From the NCBI GenBank assembly GCA_028284675.1, contig JANQRI010000014.1, forward strand, positions 1 to 64,000: a stretch of 64,000 nt of DNA, read 5' to 3'. Numbering within the stretch: position 1 is the first letter of the stretch; every line of letters starts with the position of its first letter. Under the pieces are notes generated by a model. The model worked only from the letters and a program-made list of their open reading frames with translations, did no database searches and was not told where the DNA came from. Of this stretch, positions 8,503 through 17,633 are shown piece by piece. The position numbers were made by a program, and so were the translations under genes. This DNA is from Gammaproteobacteria bacterium (GTDB lineage: Bacteria; Pseudomonadota; Gammaproteobacteria; HTCC5015).

Positions 8503-11500
8503 TTACGGCACAGGTACGCCGTTCAGCGGAACTCCAATGGGTGCCGGTGGCGCAGCGGGTATCGCCGGTGCAGGCATCATCGGCACGATGTTGGTTTGTT
8601 GTATACGAATATGTGCATCAACTGCGGTCTTCTGCAATTCACTTAGCTGTGGCACACCGATCCAGCCTTGGTTTGTATATGCCGTGGTTGAAGCATTGAT
8701 TGGCGCTTTATGAATATGCGCCGGTATTGGAATTGCCTCCAGTTGTTTGCCTTTTGCAACCACCGCATGTAACTGTAATTGACCGGCGGTGTTGATATAC
8801 AGATAACGTGGAATGCTGCTGGTTTTATCCTGATACTGTTTTACCAAACTGCCGGTTTTTCCCGACAGAGCCACCATCGGTACTAAGGGCTCAATCCTGT
8901 GTTGCGGTATAGAATGATCGGTGTTGTGAAGATTCGCGTTAACGATATTGTTTTGTGCATTGTTGGTAATAATCTGTGTTTGATCGCCAATCCACTGTGC
9001 GGGCGCCCGAGTCGATTGGGTCGACTGGATCGGCTCAGCAACAAAACCCGGCCGTTGCGATTTTGCTGCACGAGCTGCTTCTATCGCTGCGGTGTGTTTT
9101 TGTTGAGCCTGTGCAAGCCGGTTTTGGCTGTCGGCCAGTTGCTGTGCGGTGATGGCTTGTTGCTGACGATACCTTATGTCCGCATCATGGCGGGTTTCAT
9201 GGGCTGAGTTACGCTCCAATTGACTGATAATTTGATCATCCCAACCAACAAAGTCATTGAATTGAATATCGGCTCTGACGTTCGGGTGCAGATTTTGGAA
9301 ACGGGTAAAACGTGTTTGAATCTCATCCGCACTTAAATCAAGTTGCATATAACGTTCGGCCGTTAGTACTGAACGTATCGCGGCAGATAAGTTCGTATAA
9401 CCATTATCGGTTTGCGGCTGGTTATTTTGTTGAAAACTATCAACCAGGTTTTGTGGCAATGTCACCGTCGGCCTGGCACTGAAACCACCGCGCTGATTGT
9501 CATCTTGCTGTAAACCATTAATATTCAGGCGCGTATAACCAGACTGATTATCTGATCCACCCGGCAGTTGGGTGCTAATGGTACTCTCATCGTTATTCAC
9601 ACCCAATTGTTCGGCAATCGAATTATCAGTGGATGACTCTGCTTGTTTAGATGCAGATGGTGTCAAACTGTCGGTGGTTTGCTGCTCGCTTGTTTCGGAT
9701 GCAATATTTGCCTGTCCATTATCCGCAGCAGCGAAAGACTCCATATCATCATTTTTTAATAGTTGCTCTTCGCTTAAATTCAACATCGCAATCTGTGCGG
9801 ACGTCAGCCGCGCACCATTCCATAAAGTTTGACCGTCAAATTCAAGGCCTTCCAGATTGGCGTTTCTTAAATCGGCATTGCGCAAGTCAGCACCTTTAAT
9901 ATTTGCGTTTTGTAAATTTGCCGAACGCAGATCTGCATACCTTAAGTTAGCGCCCTGCAAATTCGCATCAGTAAAATCAGTACCCTGCAAATCAGCATAT
10001 GTTAAAATCGCATCAACTAAAACAGCACTCCGAAAACCTGCTCCAACCCCGTAAAAATCTTTCATTGATGCCGATGATAAATCAGCCTGCTGAAAATCTG
10101 CATAGGGTGCATTCGCAAAATTTAATTGAGCCTGCTGCAAAAAAACCTGATAAAAACTCGAGAACATTATATGAGCATACTCTAAATTTGTACGTCTTAA
10201 ATCTGCATTATTAAAATTGGAAAAACCGAAATCTGACGAGGAATCTATAGTCATACCGGAGAAATCACCTCCGGAAAAGTCGTAGTGATACAAATTTAAT
10301 GGGATACCGCCCTGCAAAGCTTCACGATTAACCGGATGCTTTCGGTGAGGCTCTAAAGTCAAATCATCTATCTGCTTTCCTTTACCGGAAATCTTTACTA
10401 GCATAGTTATATCAGGATGCCCAATTGCATAAGCTTCTGTATTCAAACCCGGCGACTCAAGCCCCAATGCCTGAAACTGTTTCAGTGTTAATCGCACATT
10501 ATTCCATACTGTATTGTCATCATATTGAAGCACGTCCCAATTAGCCCTATTAAGCCAAACCTCATCGAATCTTGCACCGGATACATCAGCACCGGATAAA
10601 TCGGCTCCATTTAGGAACACCACACTTAAATCAGCATTGGTAAGATCTGCGAACTGTAACTTAGCACCTGTCAAATCAACACCATGCAGTGTCACACCGG
10701 CCAAGTTTGCCTTTCTCAAATTTGCGCCAATCATGTTGATACCTTGCCACGTTTCGGAAATGAGTTTAAGCCCATGCAAATCAGCATCTTCCAAATTTGC
10801 AAAACTCAAGTTTGGATGATCAAACCGCATATCAACCAAATTACTTTGGATTAAATTGGCATGTGACAGATCAATTTCAACTAAAATATCATCGACTTTA
10901 ACACCGGACACCAACAGCTCAGCGATACGCTGACCATATCCATCCCTGACACGATCAAGCACTTTATCGGTATAACGCCCCAGTTGTATACCGGAATAAT
11001 AGTCCTTTAGCCGGCGCTTCATTTCGGCCGCATCTTCAATTGAGGCAACCTGATTGTACTGCATATCGATATGTGCGATATATCCGGCAACCGCTGAGCG
11101 TAGCATTTCCTGATAAACAATACCGGCAGTGCTGCGTAATTCGGCCGGGGTTATTTTGTGCTCCCAGGCTTGCTGGGCCGCTTCAGGGCTTACCGCGCTG
11201 TCGACAATCTGTTGCAACTGTTTGATTTGTGCATTCGTCGGTAATTTATAAAATTCATCGCCTTTGGACAGTAAAATATGCTTTATATAATTACCGCCAC
11301 TCTTAGTTTTCCGACCGATCAATTCGGATAGTTCAACGCTGGCCCCCTTGACGATCACATGTGACGGTAACATACCCCCAAATTGCGAATGCCCATCACC
11401 CTCCCGCCACATCACCTCCGGACTCAGCATGATATTCTTATCAGACATATCAACAATTAACGAGCCTGAGCCCTGCAGACTGAACCCGGTTACCGTATCG

Positions 11501-12822
11501 CCATTCTGATCGATAAAGCGAAAATGCAGATCACCCGAATCAGCACCCACTGCTTCATTACGCAGCTTGCGAAGCACTATATCCGGAAACATATTTACAA
11601 TTTTATACTGCTCACCTTCTATAATTTCTACATTCTTGGACGTTGAACTTAAACCAATCAGCTGTGACTTGATCGCCGGCAACTGATCAATCTCTGCGTT
11701 TATTGCATCCACATCCAGCGATTGTTTTTTATCAATCCGCTGAACCAGATAATCAACAGGGTTTGTATCGAGAGCTTTTAATGCGCGCATCCAATAGCCA
11801 TGGGTATCAGCTGGAACCTGTTCCCGCAAAAACTCCGAAGCCTGTTGTTTAAGTACTGCCTGTCGCTGCTCATAATCATCTACGATTCTGTCGACAACCT
11901 GTTGCACTGACTCCTGGGTGAGTGCATCCGCCTGATCAATAGCGGCATCGATGGTTATACCGGTCGGCCGCAGTGCCTGGCGCCACTGAGCTGTTTTTGT
12001 TCTATCAGCCTGCTTGAATGCCGTGATCACTTCCTGGCGTTGGGTTTCTATCACGGTGTTAACCGTGACCGGATTCAGCGGCCGGGTACTTGTCAGCACA
12101 TTATCCAGGCTTAGACCTGTCCACTTCAGCCGCGCTTCCCATTCCGGAATACGATTTTCATTTGCCTGCTTAAAGGTTTCGATTTGTGCTGCATTAGTGT
12201 CACCAGACACATCAATCTGCATTTGATTCAACTGCTCTTCAGCCAACTGAATCAGAAGCGTTGTCGGATAGACACCCTGTGTTTCACGCATCACAAATAC
12301 AAATTCTTTAAGTGATAAAACCTGTTCTCCCCATTGCAGCTTAAGTTCTGCATTTTGATCGATAAACCCGGTGAGCGTTGTATTGCCGATTTGCTCCAGT
12401 AAACCCTTCAGCGTTATGAGTCGCTGCAGTTCTTGTGTATATTCCTGATGTATTTTCGAATCCCGAAGGGCTGCGTCTATGTCTCTTTCCCCTGTATAGT
12501 TTGCCGAGTGATCGACATACACACCTTTCGCGGCAAACTGCATAGGAAGGTCGAAACCGGGATATTCTCTTTTGAATTGCTCGTGTTTTTCCCAAACCTT
12601 GTCAACACCTTTCCGGGTCAGGCTGTTCCCATCCACATATGGCGTATTCTGCAGTGTCTCCACGAGTGCTCTTTCTTTTGCCCAAACCGGAAGGTTGCCG
12701 TTACCCGGCGGGGTTTGAGCGATCTGCAGTAGCTGGCGACCGAAGGTGCCCGGCGCCACATCGGGAGTCTCCGGTGGATTTAATAAGGGATTAAAGGAGC
12801 CGAAGCCGCTGATTTCGCTCAT
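8503..12822 (-). CDS. Giant modular protein 3: two pentapeptide-repeat domains plus related tail
   Basis: This protein is 1439 residues long with no signal peptide or membrane segment. The N-terminal ~600 residues are helix-rich and unrecognised; within them two units of about 75 residues repeat (FKQANENRIPEWEARL and FKQADRTKTAQWRQAL start them). Residues ~647-760 and ~844-994 are pentapeptide repeats (A(D/N)LxxAN type, e.g. NLQNANIKGADLRNADL), which known families fold into a right-handed quadrilateral helix. After a Ser/Thr/Gln linker, residues ~1087-1439 match the tail of giant protein 2 at protein level: GYTRLN, a LHPNV...ERNSA helical stretch, PRYLYINTAGQLQLHAVV, NQGWIGVPQLSELQ, and the ending GVPLNGVPVP. 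DNA identity to the other tails is low. The upstream sequence has no Shine-Dalgarno. Function unknown; pentapeptide repeats alone do not assign one. Confidence 0.88.
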   Translation of the reverse strand: MSEISGFGSFNPLLNPPETPDVAPGTFGRQLLQIAQTPPGNGNLPVWAKERALVETLQNTPYVDGNSLTRKGVDKVWEKHEQFKREYPGFDLPMQFAAKGVYVDHSANYTGERDIDAALRDSKIHQEYTQELQRLITLKGLLEQIGNTTLTGFIDQNAELKLQWGEQVLSLKEFVFVMRETQGVYPTTLLIQLAEEQLNQMQIDVSGDTNAAQIETFKQANENRIPEWEARLKWTGLSLDNVLTSTRPLNPVTVNTVIETQRQEVITAFKQADRTKTAQWRQALRPTGITIDAAIDQADALTQESVQQVVDRIVDDYEQRQAVLKQQASEFLREQVPADTHGYWMRALKALDTNPVDYLVQRIDKKQSLDVDAINAEIDQLPAIKSQLIGLSSTSKNVEIIEGEQYKIVNMFPDIVLRKLRNEAVGADSGDLHFRFIDQNGDTVTGFSLQGSGSLIVDMSDKNIMLSPEVMWREGDGHSQFGGMLPSHVIVKGASVELSELIGRKTKSGGNYIKHILLSKGDEFYKLPTNAQIKQLQQIVDSAVSPEAAQQAWEHKITPAELRSTAGIVYQEMLRSAVAGYIAHIDMQYNQVASIEDAAEMKRRLKDYYSGIQLGRYTDKVLDRVRDGYGQRIAELLVSGVKVDDILVEIDLSHANLIQSNLVDMRFDHPNLSFANLEDADLHGLKLISETWQGINMIGANLRKANLAGVTLHGVDLTGAKLQFADLTNADLSVVFLNGADLSGADVSGARFDEVWLNRANWDVLQYDDNTVWNNVRLTLKQFQALGLESPGLNTEAYAIGHPDITMLVKISGKGKQIDDLTLEPHRKHPVNREALQGGIPLNLYHYDFSGGDFSGMTIDSSSDFGFSNFNNADLRRTNLEYAHIMFSSFYQVFLQQAQLNFANAPYADFQQADLSSASMKDFYGVGAGFRSAVLVDAILTYADLQGTDFTDANLQGANLRYADLRSANLQNANIKGADLRNADLRNANLEGLEFDGQTLWNGARLTSAQIAMLNLSEEQLLKNDDMESFAAADNGQANIASETSEQQTTDSLTPSASKQAESSTDNSIAEQLGVNNDESTISTQLPGGSDNQSGYTRLNINGLQQDDNQRGGFSARPTVTLPQNLVDSFQQNNQPQTDNGYTNLSAAIRSVLTAERYMQLDLSADEIQTRFTRFQNLHPNVRADIQFNDFVGWDDQIISQLERNSAHETRHDADIRYRQQQAITAQQLADSQNRLAQAQQKHTAAIEAARAAKSQRPGFVAEPIQSTQSTRAPAQWIGDQTQIITNNAQNNIVNANLHNTDHSIPQHRIEPLVPMVALSGKTGSLVKQYQDKTSSIPRYLYINTAGQLQLHAVVAKGKQLEAIPIPAHIHKAPINASTTAYTNQGWIGVPQLSELQKTAVDAHIRIQQTNIVPMMPAPAIPAAPPAPIGVPLNGVPVP

Positions 12823-13150
12823 GGTTTATTGGTTGATATTCTGCTATTTCCGAATTGTCAGGAATTGGACCTGAATCGGCAATATAACCAACGGTCAGCT
12901 GCTTAACGAAAGTGATAGATAGAAGCCACACCGCCAGGACTGCCACCAATATTTAACGAAGGGACTCCGTCCGTTTGGTGTGCATAGGTTTAGAAAGCTT
13001 ACTATGCAGCTGCAGCTTACCTATCGTGGCATCATTTAAGCGAAGACAATAAATATTCTATCTATAATTAACACTACTAATCACATTAAATAATATGTAA
13101 AAACTATGATTTGATCTGACGTTTATAAAAGTGAGTCATCACTATGCCCG
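12823..13150. other. Gene-free region upstream of giant gene 3
   Basis: This stretch is AT-rich, with no credible ORF on either strand and no RNA gene I recognise. It must contain the promoter for the giant-gene row if those genes are co-transcribed, but I see no convincing -35/-10 pair. Confidence 0.5.
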
Positions 13151-13152
13151 CA

Positions 13153-13293
13153 GTGTTTGCTTCTCGTCCCTTTTACGCAGCCGAGTATCGCAGTCTTTTG
13201 GCACAGGGCCCGTCAGGGGCGAGCCAGGGAAGGCGAGCCCGGCATTCAGGTCAGGATGACCTGTATGACGGACCGGCAAAAGACGAGAAACAC
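13153..13293. repeat. Large imperfect palindromic element
   Basis: Outer arms GTGTTT..TTCTCGTC..TTTT (13153-13174) pair with AAAAGACGAGAAACAC (13278-13293). Alternative inner arms are GTCTTTTG (13193-13200) with CAAAAGAC (13277-13284) and CCGTCA (13210-13215) with TGACGG (13266-13271). A perfect apical hairpin has arms CAGGTCA (13247-13253) and TGACCTG (13257-13263). The GC-rich core stands out from AT-rich flanks. It looks like a dispersed noncoding palindromic repeat of the REP/BIME or MITE kind, but only one copy is in the window. Confidence 0.65.
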
Positions 13294-13299
13294 AGGGTA

Positions 13300-13334
13300 T
13301 CTGATTGTTTAATCCATTAGATTAAACAATCAGA
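13300..13334. repeat. Perfect 14-bp inverted repeat
   Basis: TCTGATTGTTTAAT (13300-13313) and ATTAAACAATCAGA (13321-13334) are exact reverse complements around a 7-base loop. It directly follows the large palindromic element and is probably part of the same composite. Confidence 0.8.
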
Positions 13335-13357
13335 CAAGTAATGGGACAATGCTTTTG

Positions 13358-13400
13358 GGCACTTTTGGCGAAACAAAAGTGCCTCGCCAGCCGGGGCGAG
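13358..13400. repeat. Two adjacent GC-rich hairpins
   Basis: GGCACTTTTG (13358-13367) pairs perfectly with CAAAAGTGCC (13374-13383). CTCGCC (13383-13388) pairs with GGCGAG (13395-13400). Together with the two preceding palindromes they make a ~250-bp block of secondary structure between giant gene 3 and prsT. Transcripts ending prsT on the minus strand could terminate here, but no T-run supports this. Confidence 0.6.
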
Positions 13401-13550
13401 TCCCGGCAAATACAGCTAGGACTAACTATTATGATAACGCATAAAATAAAATGTAAAACCTCATAATAATATCCATAAAATTCTAACTATTATAAGAAAG
13501 ATACTGTCTTTTCGCTAAACACGTGTTCTCAACTTCATATCCCAAGCACA

Positions 13551-15941
13551 TCACGGCGCACTACCAGATGCCGGCAACCGTGACAGCAATGCCTCGGCTT
13601 CCGCTTTGCCTTCAAACTCCCGACCGCTTTCAAGTGCTTTTTGCAGACTCAGCATCGCTTTATCGTATTGCTGATCCAGATAATACGCTTCGCCGAGGTG
13701 GTAGTTGATAATCGCTGAATTCGGCGCACGCTTTGATGCACGCTTTAATGCGGTCAGGGCTTCCTGGTTTTTGCCAAGCTTCAAATTTACCCAGCCATAG
13801 GTATCCAGAAACGCCGGATTTTTGGAATCGCGAAAAGCTTCGGACAGTTCGGCGGCAGTCTTAAGACTTTCATCATCGTTTCTATAGGTAACCAGCAGCA
13901 TCGCGAGATTGTTATTCACAATATCATTCTGCATGCCTTTGGCACGCAACTCCTGCAACTGCTGCATTGCCAACCCGCTGTTACCGAGATTCTCATGCAG
14001 TGAGGCCAGCTCTACCGCTATCCTTTCATTCTGTGCAGTATCATCCAGTGCATTATTATAGACTTCTATTGCTCTATCAGCCTTGTCCTGACGCACATAT
14101 GTTTTGGCCAGATTGCTATGCGGCTTCCACCATTCAGGTTTTAACTTAACCGCTTCACTGAATTTTTGCGCCGCAGCGGGAAAATCTTTTTGTTGCAACA
14201 GCAATTCACCGATCATATTTTTTATGATCACATTATCCGGGTTTTTCGTCAGCAGTGTTTTAAAGTAGCTAACACCTTCATCCACCCGGTCAAGCGCAAC
14301 ATACGACCGGGCCATTGCAGTCATCGGCTCGACTGCAGCGGGCTTTTCATCCAATGCCGCTTTAAACGCACCAATGCTTTGTTCGAACTCCTGATCGAAC
14401 TGATGCATTAAACCTTTGAAATAATGACGCGACGGGTCGTCCGGAAAATGCGCTTCAAAGTTTTTTAGCGACTCCCGGGCTAACGTCATATCTTTTTGAG
14501 CCATCTGCATTTTAATCAGCTCAATATGCGCCTGCCGGGTTTTGGGCGCCAATGTCAGAATGGCTTTATAATTCTGCTCAGCCCGTGCAAGCAACCCGTT
14601 TTCCGCCTGCAATTTAGCCAGTTGGAAACGTGTCGGGATATCTGCAGGCGCTGCGATCACCGCTTTATCAAGATTTTCCAATGCCAGATTGGGCTCGTTA
14701 TTAGCCATATGCGCACCGGCTAACAGTTTCAACACTGTCGCATCATCCGGACTGTCTTTCAGAACCGTGCGCAAATCAGCAATCGCATCATCGGACTTTT
14801 TTTGGCCCAACGCATAGTTTGCGCGTAACAATAAGGCCTCACGATCTTTCGGGTTTTCGTTCAGAACTTCACTGATCAATTCCACAGCTGATTCGGGTTT
14901 TTTTTCGACAAAATAATGTCTCGCCAGACGGTTTCTGGCTTTTAAACCGGGCGGCTTTAATTTTTCCTGTTCAACCAGCTGCTGATAAACGGCTTTTGCG
15001 TTGTCCGGCATTTTTTCGCTTTCATATAGTTTTGCCAACGCAAACCGGAATTCTGAATTATCAGACTCTGCAGCAATATATTTTTGCAGCTCGTTCTCAG
15101 CTGCCTCCATGCCAAACTGACTTTTTATAAAGTCCAATAATGCAAGCCTTGCAGCAATACCTTCTTTCTCACGCGCCACCGCCTCGCGTAGTACTTTTTC
15201 CGCTTCGGGGTTATCTTTATTCAGTACATGCGCAGTTGCCAGACGAACCGCATGTGATAATTCATCAGGCTGCAATTCATAACTTTCTTTTAATACTGTC
15301 AGCACATTTTCCATCTTGCCCTGCTTCAGGTAAAGATTGGATAGTATCAACCGGATCGCCGTATTTTCCGGAAAGTGTTCCAAACCGTCATTTAATACTT
15401 TAATTGCATCATCGGCTTTATCGGTTTTGGTATATAAAGACGCCAGCAAAAATATGGCATCGCGATTCGCCGAATCCGCTTCCAGCACTTTTTGCGCGCC
15501 ATTAATTGCAGTGTCAATATCCCCTTCCTGCGCGGATATGCCGCTGCTGATAATTGCAGCCTGCAGATTATCCGGCTCAAGCGCCTGAATTTCATCCACC
15601 ATCTTTTGCGCCTGCTCTTTTGCCTGACCAAGCAAATACAAACGCCCCAATCGTGCTCTGGCTTCAACATTTTTTTCGTCAAGCTGGATAACTATCATGT
15701 ATTCTTTGGCCGCACCCCTGAAATCGTTTAACTGCTCACGGGTTTTACCCAGTAAAAAATGTGCACCAGGATCTTTAGGATCTATTTGAATCGCATTTTT
15801 AAATTCCAGCCGGGCTTTTTCGAAATTTTTCTCGGCCAGGAAACTTTCCCCCAGCTCGATATGTTTCGCTTTGCGGTCTTCGGCACCACCACAGGCTGCC
15901 AATATAACCACCAGTATTAAAACGACCCAATGACTGCGCAT
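13551..15941 (-). CDS. prsT: XrtA/PEP-CTERM system TPR lipoprotein PrsT
   Basis: This 796-residue protein is predicted to be a lipoprotein: the leader MRSHWVVLILVVILAACGG has a lipobox LAAC. The rest is a long run of tetratricopeptide repeats, for example FEKARLEFKNAIQIDPKDPG and the C-terminal YDKAMLSLQKALESG. Length and order agree with the PrsT family that accompanies exosortase A. It probably scaffolds envelope proteins or polysaccharide machinery, as TPR lipoproteins do; the exact partner is not known to me. It is the last gene of the minus-strand XrtA block, 36 bp downstream of the WecA-like gene. A block of palindromes follows its stop. Confidence 0.9.
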   Translation of the reverse strand: MRSHWVVLILVVILAACGGAEDRKAKHIELGESFLAEKNFEKARLEFKNAIQIDPKDPGAHFLLGKTREQLNDFRGAAKEYMIVIQLDEKNVEARARLGRLYLLGQAKEQAQKMVDEIQALEPDNLQAAIISSGISAQEGDIDTAINGAQKVLEADSANRDAIFLLASLYTKTDKADDAIKVLNDGLEHFPENTAIRLILSNLYLKQGKMENVLTVLKESYELQPDELSHAVRLATAHVLNKDNPEAEKVLREAVAREKEGIAARLALLDFIKSQFGMEAAENELQKYIAAESDNSEFRFALAKLYESEKMPDNAKAVYQQLVEQEKLKPPGLKARNRLARHYFVEKKPESAVELISEVLNENPKDREALLLRANYALGQKKSDDAIADLRTVLKDSPDDATVLKLLAGAHMANNEPNLALENLDKAVIAAPADIPTRFQLAKLQAENGLLARAEQNYKAILTLAPKTRQAHIELIKMQMAQKDMTLARESLKNFEAHFPDDPSRHYFKGLMHQFDQEFEQSIGAFKAALDEKPAAVEPMTAMARSYVALDRVDEGVSYFKTLLTKNPDNVIIKNMIGELLLQQKDFPAAAQKFSEAVKLKPEWWKPHSNLAKTYVRQDKADRAIEVYNNALDDTAQNERIAVELASLHENLGNSGLAMQQLQELRAKGMQNDIVNNNLAMLLVTYRNDDESLKTAAELSEAFRDSKNPAFLDTYGWVNLKLGKNQEALTALKRASKRAPNSAIINYHLGEAYYLDQQYDKAMLSLQKALESGREFEGKAEAEALLSRLPASGSAP

Positions 15942-15977
15942 AACTCACTACTCCCGAAAATTAACAGCAAACAAAAT

Positions 15978-17627
15978 TTATAAGGCTACAATCCCTTTGA
16001 TTCCAACCAGGCTTAAAGAACAATAAACCGCCAGACGCGATAAATTTTGTCTGGGGCCGACCCTGTTGATTAACAATTCTGCTCCGTAAAACAATATAAT
16101 CAATTTAATCAGACCCACACCGATATCCACACCGTGCACCAAAGTAATTGGCGAAAAGGACATTACCAGCGCAAGAAATACAACCAGATAATCCAATGGC
16201 GTGGGCTCAAAGTTTTTCTGTTGCGCATACCTGATATTTACCGCCACGGCCAACGCGATGGCCGCAAGCATCGCATTTAGTGCGACACGAATACCTGTGC
16301 CCGGATCAGCTGCGGTTTCTATCAGATACACGAAAATGGAGATAGTAATGTAAATGCACACTCTCTCCAGCCATAACAACTTATTATGCCTGCGGAAATT
16401 CAATAGCGCAGCAGCCAACAATATTCCCAACATCAACAATGTCAGCATCGTGATATCGATTGAAATCCGTCCGCTGAATACCGCGACTGCGATCAAATAT
16501 GCAGGCAATACCAACGCAACAGTATATAAAGACCACTGTGACAAGCGCTGCCGGTCTCTCAGCCAGATAATATAGCGTGTCAGTAGATGTGATTGCGCGG
16601 GAGTCGCCGGTGCATGGGCCCGCCACCCTTTTGCCTCAGCCTGACGCAATGCCCAGACTATTGCCAAACAGAAAAGCATATAAAGTCCGGTAATCAACAG
16701 ATCCGATTCGTAACGTAATAAGTATGCACCCAAAATCAGACCGGATTGCACCACATAGATAAAGAAAACCGCCTCATGATGATCAAAATGCAGCTTTAAA
16801 AGTTTGTGGTGAATATGGTTTTGATCGGGTGAGAAAGGTGAACGCTTTTCGCTGATGCGCTGTATCATCACTGTCAGTGTATCCAATACAGGCAAGCCCA
16901 GAATTAACAGCGGTAATGCCGCACTTAATGCGGTGTTCACATTTTGGGTGACATGAATTGCAAGAAGCCCGGCTGAAAAACCTAAAAACTGGCTGCCGCT
17001 GTCACCCATAAACACTTGTGCCGGATGCGTGTTATAGCGTAAAAATCCAGCGATACTGCCAATCACAGCCAGTGAAATCAGCATCGAGGATATGCCGTTA
17101 CCAAGATAGCCCAACACCACAATCACACCCAATGCCAGCAGCGTTGTGCCGCCCGCCAGTCCATCCAGTCCGTCCGACAGATTGATCGCATTGGTAATTC
17201 CCAACAACACGAATATCGTAAATGGAATCGCCAGGTAATCAGGCAATATCATATCAAGCGGCAAAAACGGGAAATGCACAATCTTGACACCGCCATAGAC
17301 AACCGGCAGGAGCACCGCAAGCAGCTGACCACCGAATTTAATTTTGTAATTCAGATTACGAACATCATCCAATACACCAAACACAAAAAGTATTCCGGCA
17401 CCAATCAGATAGCTGACCGCAAACCGATCCAGTTCGCACCAGAGCAGCACTGACACCAGTGCACCGCAAACCATTGCCAGCCCACCAATTCGCGGTATGC
17501 CGGTTTGATGCACTTTGCGTTCATTCGGTAAATCGATAAACGAGATACTCGCCGCTGACCTAATCAGCGGCGGAATCAGAATCATCGTCAAAAACAATGA
17601 TGTAATTAAACCGAATAGTAAATCCAT
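15978..17627 (-). CDS. WecA/MraY-family undecaprenyl-phosphate sugar-1-P transferase, with long C-terminal membrane extension
   Basis: This is a polytopic membrane enzyme of the PNPT family, which transfers a sugar-1-phosphate from UDP-sugar to undecaprenyl phosphate and so starts repeat-unit synthesis. Family motifs are visible: GVLDDVRNLNYKIKF, NAINLSDGLDGLAGG, VFMGDSGSQFLGF and the histidine-rich HIHHKLLKLHFDHH. WecA is about 360 residues; this protein has 549. The extra ~190 residues contain about six hydrophobic segments of unknown role. No WbaP-type initiator occurs in the window, so this is the likely first enzyme of the pathway. It starts 6 bp after the xrtA stop, implying one transcript. 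Confidence 0.88.
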   Translation of the reverse strand: MDLLFGLITSLFLTMILIPPLIRSAASISFIDLPNERKVHQTGIPRIGGLAMVCGALVSVLLWCELDRFAVSYLIGAGILFVFGVLDDVRNLNYKIKFGGQLLAVLLPVVYGGVKIVHFPFLPLDMILPDYLAIPFTIFVLLGITNAINLSDGLDGLAGGTTLLALGVIVVLGYLGNGISSMLISLAVIGSIAGFLRYNTHPAQVFMGDSGSQFLGFSAGLLAIHVTQNVNTALSAALPLLILGLPVLDTLTVMIQRISEKRSPFSPDQNHIHHKLLKLHFDHHEAVFFIYVVQSGLILGAYLLRYESDLLITGLYMLFCLAIVWALRQAEAKGWRAHAPATPAQSHLLTRYIIWLRDRQRLSQWSLYTVALVLPAYLIAVAVFSGRISIDITMLTLLMLGILLAAALLNFRRHNKLLWLERVCIYITISIFVYLIETAADPGTGIRVALNAMLAAIALAVAVNIRYAQQKNFEPTPLDYLVVFLALVMSFSPITLVHGVDIGVGLIKLIILFYGAELLINRVGPRQNLSRLAVYCSLSLVGIKGIVAL

Positions 17628-17633
17628 GACTGT

